From Acinetobacter calcoaceticus (lineage in GTDB: Bacteria > Pseudomonadota > Gammaproteobacteria > Pseudomonadales > Moraxellaceae), in assembly GCF_900520355.1 (NCBI RefSeq), contig NZ_LS999521.1:3286001-3350000 (forward strand): a DNA stretch of 64,000 bases, written 5' to 3'. Shown here in pieces: positions 48,848-56,315 of this stretch (position 1 is the stretch's first letter; the number at the start of each line of letters is the position of its first letter). The position numbers and the translations under genes are program-made. Below the pieces are notes generated by a model. It did no database searches. It worked only from the letters and a program-made list of their open reading frames with translations, and was not told the origin of the DNA.

Positions 48848-49690
48848 TTAAAACATTTGTTCATAAACCTTGGGTTGTAATATTTTTTTTGTTTGTTCTG
48901 TAGATAAATAAATATCGAGCTGTGGTGCCTCTTTAGTAATTTGGTTGGCCTGATAATGGAGTCCAATGCCCTCACCGTCAAAGAACCAATCCGCTTGCCC
49001 CCAATATAAAGTTTTTGGTGCTTCTTTTTTTATCTCAACAGTCTGCTTTTTTAACCAGTCTTGATAGGCTACCTGCACCATTTGATGCATAGCTGTTTGC
49101 TGATCTTTTTTTAAAACATCTAACAAACTTAAACTTTTATGCAATTTTCGGTCAGCAACAAAAAAGTAATAACGATCTTTAATCGTGAGCTCTTCTTGCT
49201 TGGTATCCAGCCCCAATTGCAATAAAACATATTGATTACGCTGTGAAGCAATACGTGTATGAAGATGCAATTCATAAGCCCGATTCTTTGAATATTTATC
49301 TTGCCATTCATCAGACTTTTTTACATAAGCATTAATGGCTTGCTGCAAACTTAAGTCTTTTTTCAAATCAATTTGATCTTGAATCACTTTAGCCTGACTT
49401 TTGGAGATCCATTCATTTAACCATGCGTCTTGAGTCTTTATCGTTTGAATATCAACATCAATACAATTTTTCCTCTCACAAAATGGCACAGCGTAATCGG
49501 CTTTTACTTGTTGCAAGTTGAGAAATGGCAGTACTTCAGCTTTTTCAATATTTTGAGTTTGGGCGCCCGCTAGTTTCGTTTGAGAAGATGATGATGACTG
49601 AGAGCTTTTCCAGACAAAAATAGAAATAGCAGAAATTAATATTATGACTGCAACCACAAGCGCAATAATTGCCTTTTTACTCAAATTCAT
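48848..49690 (-). CDS. Membrane-anchored RsiV-like paralogue
   Basis: 280 residues: MNLSKKAI then one membrane helix (IIALVVAVIILISAISIFVW) and a Ser-rich linker. The rest is an RsiV-like domain matching the downstream lipoprotein in plan: FCERKNCIDVDIQ parallels CDGKTCPEF, LSLLDVLKKDQQTAMHQMV parallels EDLLRPQQKAALEKLA, and WFFDGEGIGLHYQ parallels FLLGEQGLILQY. Apparent duplication with one copy lipid-anchored and one helix-anchored. Function unknown. 88 bp separate the two. Confidence 0.7.
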   Translation of the reverse strand: MNLSKKAIIALVVAVIILISAISIFVWKSSQSSSSSQTKLAGAQTQNIEKAEVLPFLNLQQVKADYAVPFCERKNCIDVDIQTIKTQDAWLNEWISKSQAKVIQDQIDLKKDLSLQQAINAYVKKSDEWQDKYSKNRAYELHLHTRIASQRNQYVLLQLGLDTKQEELTIKDRYYFFVADRKLHKSLSLLDVLKKDQQTAMHQMVQVAYQDWLKKQTVEIKKEAPKTLYWGQADWFFDGEGIGLHYQANQITKEAPQLDIYLSTEQTKKILQPKVYEQMF

Positions 49691-49719
49691 TTCATCATCC
49701 TTTTTTATTTTTCAAAACA

Positions 49720-49744
49720 AAACAGCTTCTATTCGAAGCTGTTT
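49720..49744 (-). terminator. Terminator after prfC
   Basis: AAACAGCTTC / GAAGCTGTTT, 10-bp stem, five-base loop. On the minus strand it is followed by a T-rich tract. Confidence 0.8.
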
Positions 49745-49759
49745 GTCACATTAAAATGA

Positions 49760-51352
49760 TCAGTGTTCACGTGTGTTACGGAACTGAATATCAGGCCAAC
49801 GCTCTTGCATAATCTGCAAGTTCACTCGGCTTGGAGCAAGATACGTTAAATGTCCACCACCATCGATAGAAAGTTGGTCATGTGCTTTCTTCTTAAATTC
49901 ATTCAGAATTTTTTCGTCATCACAGTGAATCCAGCGAACGGTGTTAACGCTTACAGGCTCATAAACACAGTCAACCTTATATTCTTCTTTCAAACGATAA
50001 GCAACCACGTCAAACTGGAGCACACCTACCGCCCCAACAATCAAGTCATTGCTAATTTGTGGCATAAATACCTGAGTCGCCCCTTCTTCAGACAACTCTT
50101 TCAAACCTTTTTGCAACTGTTTTGATTTTAATGGATCTCTTAAACGTACACGACGGAACATCTCTGGCGCAAAGTGAGGAATGCCCGTGAAGTGCAAATT
50201 TTCACCACTTGTGAAAGTATCACCAATTTGAATCGTACCATGGTTATGTAAACCAATAATATCGCCTGGCCACGCTTCTTCTAAATGTTCACGCTCACCA
50301 GCAAGGAATGTCAAAGCATCACTAATGCGGACATCTTTACCAAGACGCACATGGTTCATCTTTAAACCTTTTTCATATTTACCAGAGCAAATACGCATGA
50401 AGGCAATACGGTCACGGTGTTTCGGGTCCATGTTGGCTTGAATTTTAAATACAAAACCAGAAAAACCTTCTTCTTTCGCGTCAACCACACGCTCTTGTGT
50501 AGGGTGCGCTTTAGGTTCAGGTGCCCAGCCCATGAAAGCATCTAGTACATGGTCAACACCAAAGTTGCCTAATGCCGTACCAAATAGAACTGGAGTTTGT
50601 TTACCTTGTAAAAATAAGTCGCGGTCTAATGGCTCATTCGCCATTTGTACGAGCTCAAGCGACTCTTCAAAAGATGCCCAAGCCAAATCGCCTACTTTTT
50701 CACGAATATCAGCATAATCATACCCATCACGTACTTCAATATCTGTAATGGTTGAGCCAAAGCCTGCTTTGTAGATATACAATTTATTTTCAATAATGTT
50801 GTATACACCAGCAAAATCACGCCCCATTCCTAATGGCCATGTAATCGGTACACAGCGAATATTGAGGACATTTTCAATTTCATCAAGTAACTCAAGTGGC
50901 TCACGAATTTCACGGTCCATCTTGTTTACAAATGAAATGATAGGCGTGTCACGCATACGACACACTTCCATCAATTTGATGGTACGTTCTTCGACACCTT
51001 TTGCACCATCAATCACCATTAACGCAGAGTCAACTGCGGTGAGGGTACGATAAGTATCTTCCGAGAAATCTTCATGCCCCGGTGTATCGAGTAAGTTAAT
51101 GGTATGACCTTTATAAGGAAACTGCATCACAGACGTGGTAATGGAAATTCCACGCTCTTTTTCCATTTCCATCCAGTCAGATGTAGCTGCGCGATCAGAT
51201 TTACGGCTTTTTACCATCCCTGCAACCTGAATTGCTTTACCCCACAACAGTAATTTTTCTGTCATGGTGGTTTTACCGGCATCGGGGTGGGAAATGATGG
51301 CAAATGTGCGGCGTTGAGCAACCTGTGCCGCTAACTCATCTTTAAAACTCAT
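49760..51352 (-). CDS. prfC: Peptide chain release factor 3
   Basis: 530 residues from the ATG at 51352 (AGGTG six bases upstream). Translational GTPase recycling RF1/RF2 after termination. G1 [16 protein letters not shown]2 region [14 protein letters not shown]3 [19 protein letters not shown]4 FVNKMDRE. The [18 protein letters not shown]-terminal block is typical of RF3 and excludes EF-G. Monocistronic. Confidence 0.96.
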   Translation of the reverse strand: MSFKDELAAQVAQRRTFAIISHPDAGKTTMTEKLLLWGKAIQVAGMVKSRKSDRAATSDWMEMEKERGISITTSVMQFPYKGHTINLLDTPGHEDFSEDTYRTLTAVDSALMVIDGAKGVEERTIKLMEVCRMRDTPIISFVNKMDREIREPLELLDEIENVLNIRCVPITWPLGMGRDFAGVYNIIENKLYIYKAGFGSTITDIEVRDGYDYADIREKVGDLAWASFEESLELVQMANEPLDRDLFLQGKQTPVLFGTALGNFGVDHVLDAFMGWAPEPKAHPTQERVVDAKEEGFSGFVFKIQANMDPKHRDRIAFMRICSGKYEKGLKMNHVRLGKDVRISDALTFLAGEREHLEEAWPGDIIGLHNHGTIQIGDTFTSGENLHFTGIPHFAPEMFRRVRLRDPLKSKQLQKGLKELSEEGATQVFMPQISNDLIVGAVGVLQFDVVAYRLKEEYKVDCVYEPVSVNTVRWIHCDDEKILNEFKKKAHDQLSIDGGGHLTYLAPSRVNLQIMQERWPDIQFRNTREH

Positions 51353-51536
51353 GAAATACACCTACTGCGGAGATTGCAGTGCCAAAGATCTAAAGTCGAT
51401 CAAAATAAAAATTGGCGTAATTGTAGCAGATTTATAGAACTGTTTAATGATTGTTGATATGCCATCAGTCACTCATAAGATTTTTGAACATTTTTTGAGA
51501 ATACAACTTTGTTCATTAGAGATTTTATAATCAAAA

Positions 51537-51562
51537 AAGCCCATTCGATTGTGAATGGGCTT
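51537..51562 (-). terminator. Terminator of the haem-oxygenase-like gene
   Basis: AAGCCCATTC / GAATGGGCTT, 10-bp stem, six-base loop. The minus-strand reading continues into six T's. Confidence 0.85.
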
Positions 51563-51584
51563 ACTTAGGACTTAGCAGAATATC

Positions 51585-52448
51585 TTAAGCTAGTTTCTTT
51601 TCTTCAATAAAGTGGACATCGGCAATTTGTACATCCCAGAACTCCTTCCATAAAGCACAATAATCAATACATAGCTTAGTTAAGCCTTCATAATCATCTT
51701 TTGTAATTGCTTGCGCTAACGTAAACCAAAGATCATCCTGATGGTCATCATCAGCGGCTTCAGACGTTTCATCAGTAGATACACCATGCACATGGTAATA
51801 TCCACCACCTTCAACATCGATATTTACAAATTTAGTCGCTTCACGTAATGGCGGACTAAAAAGAATAACTTCCTCTTCGGCAACTGCTAACAATGCAACT
51901 ACATTGATATAACTATCATAAGAAGATTCTAAAAATGAACGAACCTGATCTGCGGCTTTTGATGGTTTATAGTTACGGCGATCAGCCTCTGTCAAACCAT
52001 AATCATTAAGTAAATCTTCATACAATGGATAATGAGCATATTCAGGATTCCCCAAATAGTAATCATCTTTACCCAATCCCGGTCTAAAACCGAATTCATC
52101 AAGTACATTTAAACTTAATAATACCCGTGGAAACATTTTAGCTCCAGAATGGAGTTTTGGTTCCAGTTGTTTTGTTTGGAACTGCGCTTGTAATAAAGCA
52201 TCAGTAAAAATCTGTACAATTGCATGACGATATTCTAAATGAATATGAGTTAAAGTACTCTTATCTAGATATCCATGATTTAATATTTCAATTGCAGGAT
52301 GTTTACAAACTGGTAATTCTGCAATTTGATTTCTTAACTGCTTGAGAAACTTTAAATTTTCATCCCATTGTTTTGCAGGAATACTATTTCTCATCCCCTG
52401 CAATGCTTTTTCTCGTGGATTATTAAAATCTTCAAATTTTTTTGACAT
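51585..52448 (-). CDS. Haem-oxygenase-like (iron-containing redox enzyme type) protein
   Basis: 287 residues from the ATG at 52448 (GAGA seven bases upstream; a longer reading has no ribosome site). All-helical. HIHLEYRHAIVQIFTDALLQ carries Glu and His that could be ligands of a haem-oxygenase-like diiron fold. Later segments are FPRVLLSLNVLDEFGF, YLGNPEYAHYPLYEDLL and a GGGYYHVHGVST stretch. The acidic HD-rich loop EAADDDHQDDLW is unusual. Enzymatic activity is not predictable. Monocistronic; the 322 bp upstream are AT-rich with nothing else visible. Confidence 0.5.
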   Translation of the reverse strand: MSKKFEDFNNPREKALQGMRNSIPAKQWDENLKFLKQLRNQIAELPVCKHPAIEILNHGYLDKSTLTHIHLEYRHAIVQIFTDALLQAQFQTKQLEPKLHSGAKMFPRVLLSLNVLDEFGFRPGLGKDDYYLGNPEYAHYPLYEDLLNDYGLTEADRRNYKPSKAADQVRSFLESSYDSYINVVALLAVAEEEVILFSPPLREATKFVNIDVEGGGYYHVHGVSTDETSEAADDDHQDDLWFTLAQAITKDDYEGLTKLCIDYCALWKEFWDVQIADVHFIEEKKLA

Positions 52449-52770
52449 AATCATTCTCATTAACAAGTTTTTTCTTATAGTTAAGTTAGGGATTCCCTTT
52501 ATTTCAATTTGCATTCAGTTGCTAAAATAAAATCCATATACCCATCCTTAACAACCTGATATTATGTCTATTAACTCAACAAATCAATGGATTAATTAAT
52601 AATATTTAAAAAAGTAAATTATTGCCAACCAAATATATAAATTATTATTTTTAAGACTAACCAAACTATTGAATAAATATAGTTTTTTAAATATTATAAA
52701 ATAAGTTTTATTTAAGCTTTAACACTTACAATAGCAAAGTTAATCAAAAATATTCGCGACGGTGAACCCG

Positions 52771-53343
52771 ATGACAAAAAGAGAAAATATTATAACAACA
52801 GCAACATCCCTTTTTAACCAGAAAAGCTATACGTCTGTTGGTGTTGATAAGATTATTGCTGAGTCCAATGTTGCAAAAATGACTTTTTATAAGTACTTTT
52901 CTTCTAAAGAAAACTTAATTGAAGAGTGTCTTCATGAAAGAAATTTAGAAATCCAATCTTCAATATTAGAAAAAATTAATAATATTAACAATCCGTTAAT
53001 TAGAATTAAAAGTATTTTCACTTGGTATATCGACTGGATTAATACAGATGATTTCAATGGTTGTTTATTTAAAAAAGCCACCATTGAAGTTCTACAATTG
53101 TACCCATCTATTAAAGATCAGGTTAATGAATATCGAGAATGGATTTATCAATTGGTTTTCTCAACATTTCTAGAATTAGAAATTAAAGATGCCCATACAC
53201 TTACCAGTCTTTTTCTTAATATTGTTGATGGCATCATTATTGATGGCACAATAAATAAATCAAAAATTAATTCCGAACAAACATGGTCTTATATAGAAAA
53301 GCTTATTAACTTTGAGGAAACTCAAGCGTGTTCCGCCGCTTAA
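52771..53343 (+). CDS. TetR-family regulator
   Basis: 190 residues from the ATG at 52771 (GGTGA upstream; a GTG three codons earlier is the alternative). HTH: NIITTATSLFNQKSYTSVGV, DKIIAESNVAKMTFYKYFSS, KENLIEECL. The ligand domain contains FNGCLFKKATIE, a motif of TetR_C_6-type regulators. Target unknown: neighbours are a divergent redox-like gene and a convergent TetR gene. The 273 bp after it hold no gene. Confidence 0.87.
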   Translation: MTKRENIITTATSLFNQKSYTSVGVDKIIAESNVAKMTFYKYFSSKENLIEECLHERNLEIQSSILEKINNINNPLIRIKSIFTWYIDWINTDDFNGCLFKKATIEVLQLYPSIKDQVNEYREWIYQLVFSTFLELEIKDAHTLTSLFLNIVDGIIIDGTINKSKINSEQTWSYIEKLINFEETQACSAA

Positions 53344-53616
53344 TATATCAATTTAATACTTTTAGATCTTTTGTAGAAGAATTAAAATATCATAAAAAAA
53401 CGAGTAGAGCATGAATTACAGCTCTACTGATTAAATATGTCTAACTTATTGTTACAACCCTACAAAAGCAAGGACCTTGCTATTTTAAACACAGGAGCTA
53501 CTCTCATTCCTTATATTTTAATATTATAATTTATATAAATTTAAACAGTTTAAATAAGAAATTTATTAAGAATAACTACACATTTACTGCGTATAACCAT
53601 GCACGTTAATATATTA

Positions 53617-54177
53617 TTAATCTACCGCGATATTCTTTAAGAAATACTCCAATAACACATCTCTATCATCCACACTGTTTTCACCTAAAAGCTGAACCAT
53701 AGCCCCATCTATCACAAATAAAAACATGTACGCATCTTCTTTTGGGGCCTCTGAGTTCTTTGTTAAAAGTAGCCTATAAATTTCGCTAATGAGCCAGTTT
53801 CTGTACTCAACCACAACTTGATAAGCCTTGGGGTAAAGCTTTTCAATTTCAAAAATGGCTTTAAATGGCAAATGGTAAAGGCCTTCTAAATCTGCATGTA
53901 AGAAGTAAATTTTGCGGAGTTTTTCAATTACGGTTAAGTCTTTCTGGATATAAATGATTGAAAGCACCTCTTGTTTTAAGCCATCTTTTTGAAAGGTTAG
54001 GCTCATTTCAATGAGTCTTTCTTTTGAGTGAAAGTAATTATAAAAGGTAGCTTTGGGGAGTTTTGCTGCTTCAATAATTCGGTCTACCCCAACTTTGTGA
54101 AAACCATAATTATTAAAGAGATATCTTGCAGAATGAAGCACGCTTAAAGCACGAAATGAGAGATCTAAATGTTGCAT
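53617..54177 (-). CDS. TetR-family regulator
   Basis: 186 residues: SVLHSARYLFNNYGFHKVGV, DRIIEAAKLPKATFYNYFHS and KERLIEMSL give a TetR HTH. The C-terminal half is helical (GLYHLPFKAIFEIEKLYPKA). Convergent with the TetR gene at 52771, but the two are only alike in the HTH. No dedicated target is seen; the structured region begins about 80 bp upstream of its start. Confidence 0.85.
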   Translation of the reverse strand: MQHLDLSFRALSVLHSARYLFNNYGFHKVGVDRIIEAAKLPKATFYNYFHSKERLIEMSLTFQKDGLKQEVLSIIYIQKDLTVIEKLRKIYFLHADLEGLYHLPFKAIFEIEKLYPKAYQVVVEYRNWLISEIYRLLLTKNSEAPKEDAYMFLFVIDGAMVQLLGENSVDDRDVLLEYFLKNIAVD

Positions 54178-54257
54178 AGTTTTACCGTTATAAAAATAAG
54201 TTCTTGTTGTGTCTCAATGAGATAAAACTGCCTAGGCTCTTGTTTTAAGCAAAAAAA

Positions 54258-54534
54258 GGCATGCAAAGGCCCTCGAAAGACTGCCTCAGCGCATCTCAAG
54301 TTTTATTGTTGATATGATTTTTTCGTCGTGACGAGCTAATATCTGAAAACCCAAAGGTTATCAAACCGCGCTAAAGACTAGTCTGGAGGGGTAAAAATAG
54401 AATGCATAGCCAACTCCTTTATATTGGGAGTTCTGCCAAAGCATTAATCAAGAATTATGGTGGCAGAACGAAAGAGGGTTAGCAGACTGGTGAAAGATTT
54501 AACCAGCACACCCGAGGGTGTCCCTCTCCCGTCC
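54258..54534 (+). ncRNA. Unidentified structured RNA candidate, 5' part (split by IS)
   Basis: A region without ORF but dense in helices. GATAT/ATATC (54311-54343) encloses TCGT/ACGA. Others are AACC/GGTT (54348-54359), AACTCC/GGAGTT (54412-54432), a perfect nine-bp GTTCTGCCA/TGGCAGAAC (54430-54469), CTGGT/ACCAG (54487-54506) and ACACC-CGAG-GGTGT (54508-54521). It ends in the left arm TCCCGT (54527-54532) of a hairpin whose right arm is beyond the IS. Strand and ends are not certain. Not RNase P RNA, tmRNA or SRP RNA by their signatures. Functional class unknown. Confidence 0.45.
54532..54534. repeat. Target-site duplication, left copy
   Basis: TCC immediately before the IS, repeated at 55999-56001. 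A 3-bp duplication is usual for IS3-family elements. Confidence 0.8.
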
Positions 54535-54583
54535 TGAACTGCACCCCATAAGTTAGACTCTTTAAACTTATAAGGTGTGTCCT

Positions 54584-55093
54584 ATGCCAGTTCCAAAGCA
54601 TTCAAAAGAGTTAAAACTAAAAGTAATTCAGGCTTATTTAGATGGGAGTAAAGGCTATAAAATTCTTTCCAAAGAGTTTAATGTAGATCTCCAAACCATC
54701 CGGTTATGGATTGAAAACTATAAAGCACATGGTACTGATGGGCTTAATGTTAAAATTAAAAAGACTTATTATTCTCCAGAATTTAAAATCAATGCGATAC
54801 AAATGCTTCTTGATAAGATACCCGTAAGAGAAGTAAGAAGACGATTAAATCTGAGCGGGACGTCAATTTTAAGAAGATGGTTAGCTCAGTATCATAAAGA
54901 AGGGATTGCTGGTTTTAATACTAAACGGACTTATACCAATATGACTAGGCAAGATAAAATCAAAGTAGTTAAGCCAATCAGAGATGATAAAGACAAGTCT
55001 CAACAAGAACTCATTGATGAGGTTACAGCTTTGCGCGCAGAGGTCGCTTTCTTAAAAAAGCTAAAAGCCTTAAAACTGAAGCAGCGTACTTAA
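54584..55093 (+). CDS. IS3-family transposase OrfA
   Basis: 169 residues from the ATG at 54584 (AAGG eight bases upstream). Two HTH segments, LDGSKGYKILSKEFNVDLQT and KIPVREVRRRLNLSGTSILR, then a C-terminal leucine-zipper-like helix ELIDEVTALRAEVAFLKKL. DNA-end recognition and regulation. Its last codons cover the slippery AAAAAAG at 55054-55060. Confidence 0.9.
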   Translation: MPVPKHSKELKLKVIQAYLDGSKGYKILSKEFNVDLQTIRLWIENYKAHGTDGLNVKIKKTYYSPEFKINAIQMLLDKIPVREVRRRLNLSGTSILRRWLAQYHKEGIAGFNTKRTYTNMTRQDKIKVVKPIRDDKDKSQQELIDEVTALRAEVAFLKKLKALKLKQRT

Positions 55094-55968
55094 GTTCAAT
55101 TTCTACCGCAGACAGTGTTCAGGTTGTTTCAGAATTAAGGCATATCTATCCATTGAAACTATTACTCGGTATCGCGAAGATAGCCCGTAGTACTTATTTC
55201 TACCACATGAAAGCTCTACGCTCCAATGATAAATATACTGAGCTAAAACAAAATATTAAGTCGATATATCACAAGCACAAAGGATGTTACGGCTATCGTA
55301 GAATTACTCTTGCTTTGAAAAGTGCAGGAATAATGATTAACCATAAATGCGTATATCGCCTCATGAAAACTATGGGACTCAAATCAAGGATCAGAGCACT
55401 AAAATATCGCTCATATAAAAGTGGTTGTGTCGGGATGGTGGCTGATAACATTTTACAACGGCAATTTAAAGCAAATCGGCCAAATCAGAAATGGGCAACT
55501 GATGTAACGGAATTTAATGTGAATGGTGAAAAACTTTACCTATCCCCAATTATAGATTTATTTAATGGGGAAATTATTACGTTCCGAATCCAACGCAAAC
55601 TCAATTATGAGTTAGTAAAAGAGATGCTCATTCATGCTTTGGCTAAACTTAAGCGACATGAAAAACCAATTCTCCATTCCGATCAAGGATGGCAATATCA
55701 AATGGCCCATTACCAGCAGCAATTAAAGCAACATGGTTTAATTCAGAGTATGTCTCGTAAGGGAAATTGTTTGGATAATGCTGTAATAGAAAGCTTCTTT
55801 GGAATATTAAAATCGGAATGCTTTCATGGTGAAAAATTTCAATCAATTGATGAATTAGAGAAAACTGTAAAAGAGTACATTCATTATTATAATCATGAGA
55901 GAATCAAGGTGAAGCTACAAGGTTTATCCCCTGTACAATATAGAAATCAGTTTTTAAAAACTGCTTAA
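55057..55968 (+). CDS. IS3-family transposase OrfB (DDE), read by -1 frameshift
   Basis: The open frame reaches back through the slippery AAAAAAG (55054-55060) and reads KAKSLKTEAAYLSSISTADS into the catalytic domain, so an OrfAB fusion by -1 frameshifting is likely. Independent starts are a TTG at 55153 or later ATGs. HTH_21 segment YGYRRITLALKSAG. rve domain with D in NQKWATDVTEF, D in PIIDLFNGEI and E in NAVIESFFGILKSE: the DDE triad is complete. Confidence 0.9.
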   Translation, partial: KAKSLKTEAAYLSSISTADSVQVVSELRHIYPLKLLLGIAKIARSTYFYHMKALRSNDKYTELKQNIKSIYHKHKGCYGYRRITLALKSAGIMINHKCVYRLMKTMGLKSRIRALKYRSYKSGCVGMVADNILQRQFKANRPNQKWATDVTEFNVNGEKLYLSPIIDLFNGEIITFRIQRKLNYELVKEMLIHALAKLKRHEKPILHSDQGWQYQMAHYQQQLKQHGLIQSMSRKGNCLDNAVIESFFGILKSECFHGEKFQSIDELEKTVKEYIHYYNHERIKVKLQGLSPVQYRNQFLKTA

Positions 55969-55998
55969 TTAACTGTCCAACTTTATGGGGTCAGATCA

Positions 55999-56001
55999 TC
56001 C
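55999..56001. repeat. Target-site duplication, right copy
   Basis: TCC directly after the right inverted repeat, matching 54532-54534. Confidence 0.8.
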
Positions 56002-56165
56002 TACCGCTACGGGAGGAGACGAGGAGTTTACGCATAAGACTATCCCTCAGACGGAATAACTCTGATGCGATCTTTCATCACGGTCTGCTAAAACCGACTG
56101 GCAATGTAGGCCAGCTTGCAAAGGATAATCTGAGAGTTTACAGGTGTCAATGTCGAATTTATGAC
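56002..56165 (+). ncRNA. Unidentified structured RNA candidate, 3' part
   Basis: Right continuation of the locus at 54258. ACGGGA (56009-56014) restores the split hairpin with TCCCGT at 54527-54532. CAGAC/GTCTG (56048-56087) encloses TGATG/CATCA. CTGGC/GCCAG lies at 56098-56114. CGCATC near 54293 can pair with GATGCG at 56064-56069, which would close a long-range domain. No poly-U terminator is seen at the end. The 150 bp from here to the GGDEF-EAL gene end are AT-rich and empty. Confidence 0.45.
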
Positions 56166-56315
56166 AAGATCTTAAATTTCTTATTATTTTTCATTAGATT
56201 AAATAAATTATTATTTTAAATATTATATACAATCAAATAGTTTTAATTGAAAATTTATTAAGAAATCGGTCATCAGTCGTTTAAAAATTGGAGTAACTTA
56301 ATCTATCCATTAAGA

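Larger units (their letters stand above)
54535..55998 (+). mobile_element. IS3-family insertion sequence, 1464 bp, IS150-like group
   Basis: Ends are imperfect inverted repeats beginning TGAACTGCACCCCATAA on the left and TGATCTGACCCCATAAA on the right (read inwards). A 3-bp TCC duplication flanks it. It holds orfA and orfB in the -1 relation with an A6G slippery site. Both reading frames are intact, so it may be active. I do not assign an ISfinder name. Confidence 0.92.

Noticed and set aside
54258-56165. Helix-rich locus considered as rnpB, ssrA, SRP RNA or group II intron
   Set aside because: No GAGGAAAGTCC block, no tag-peptide frame, no SRP tetraloop core and no domain V hairpin found.
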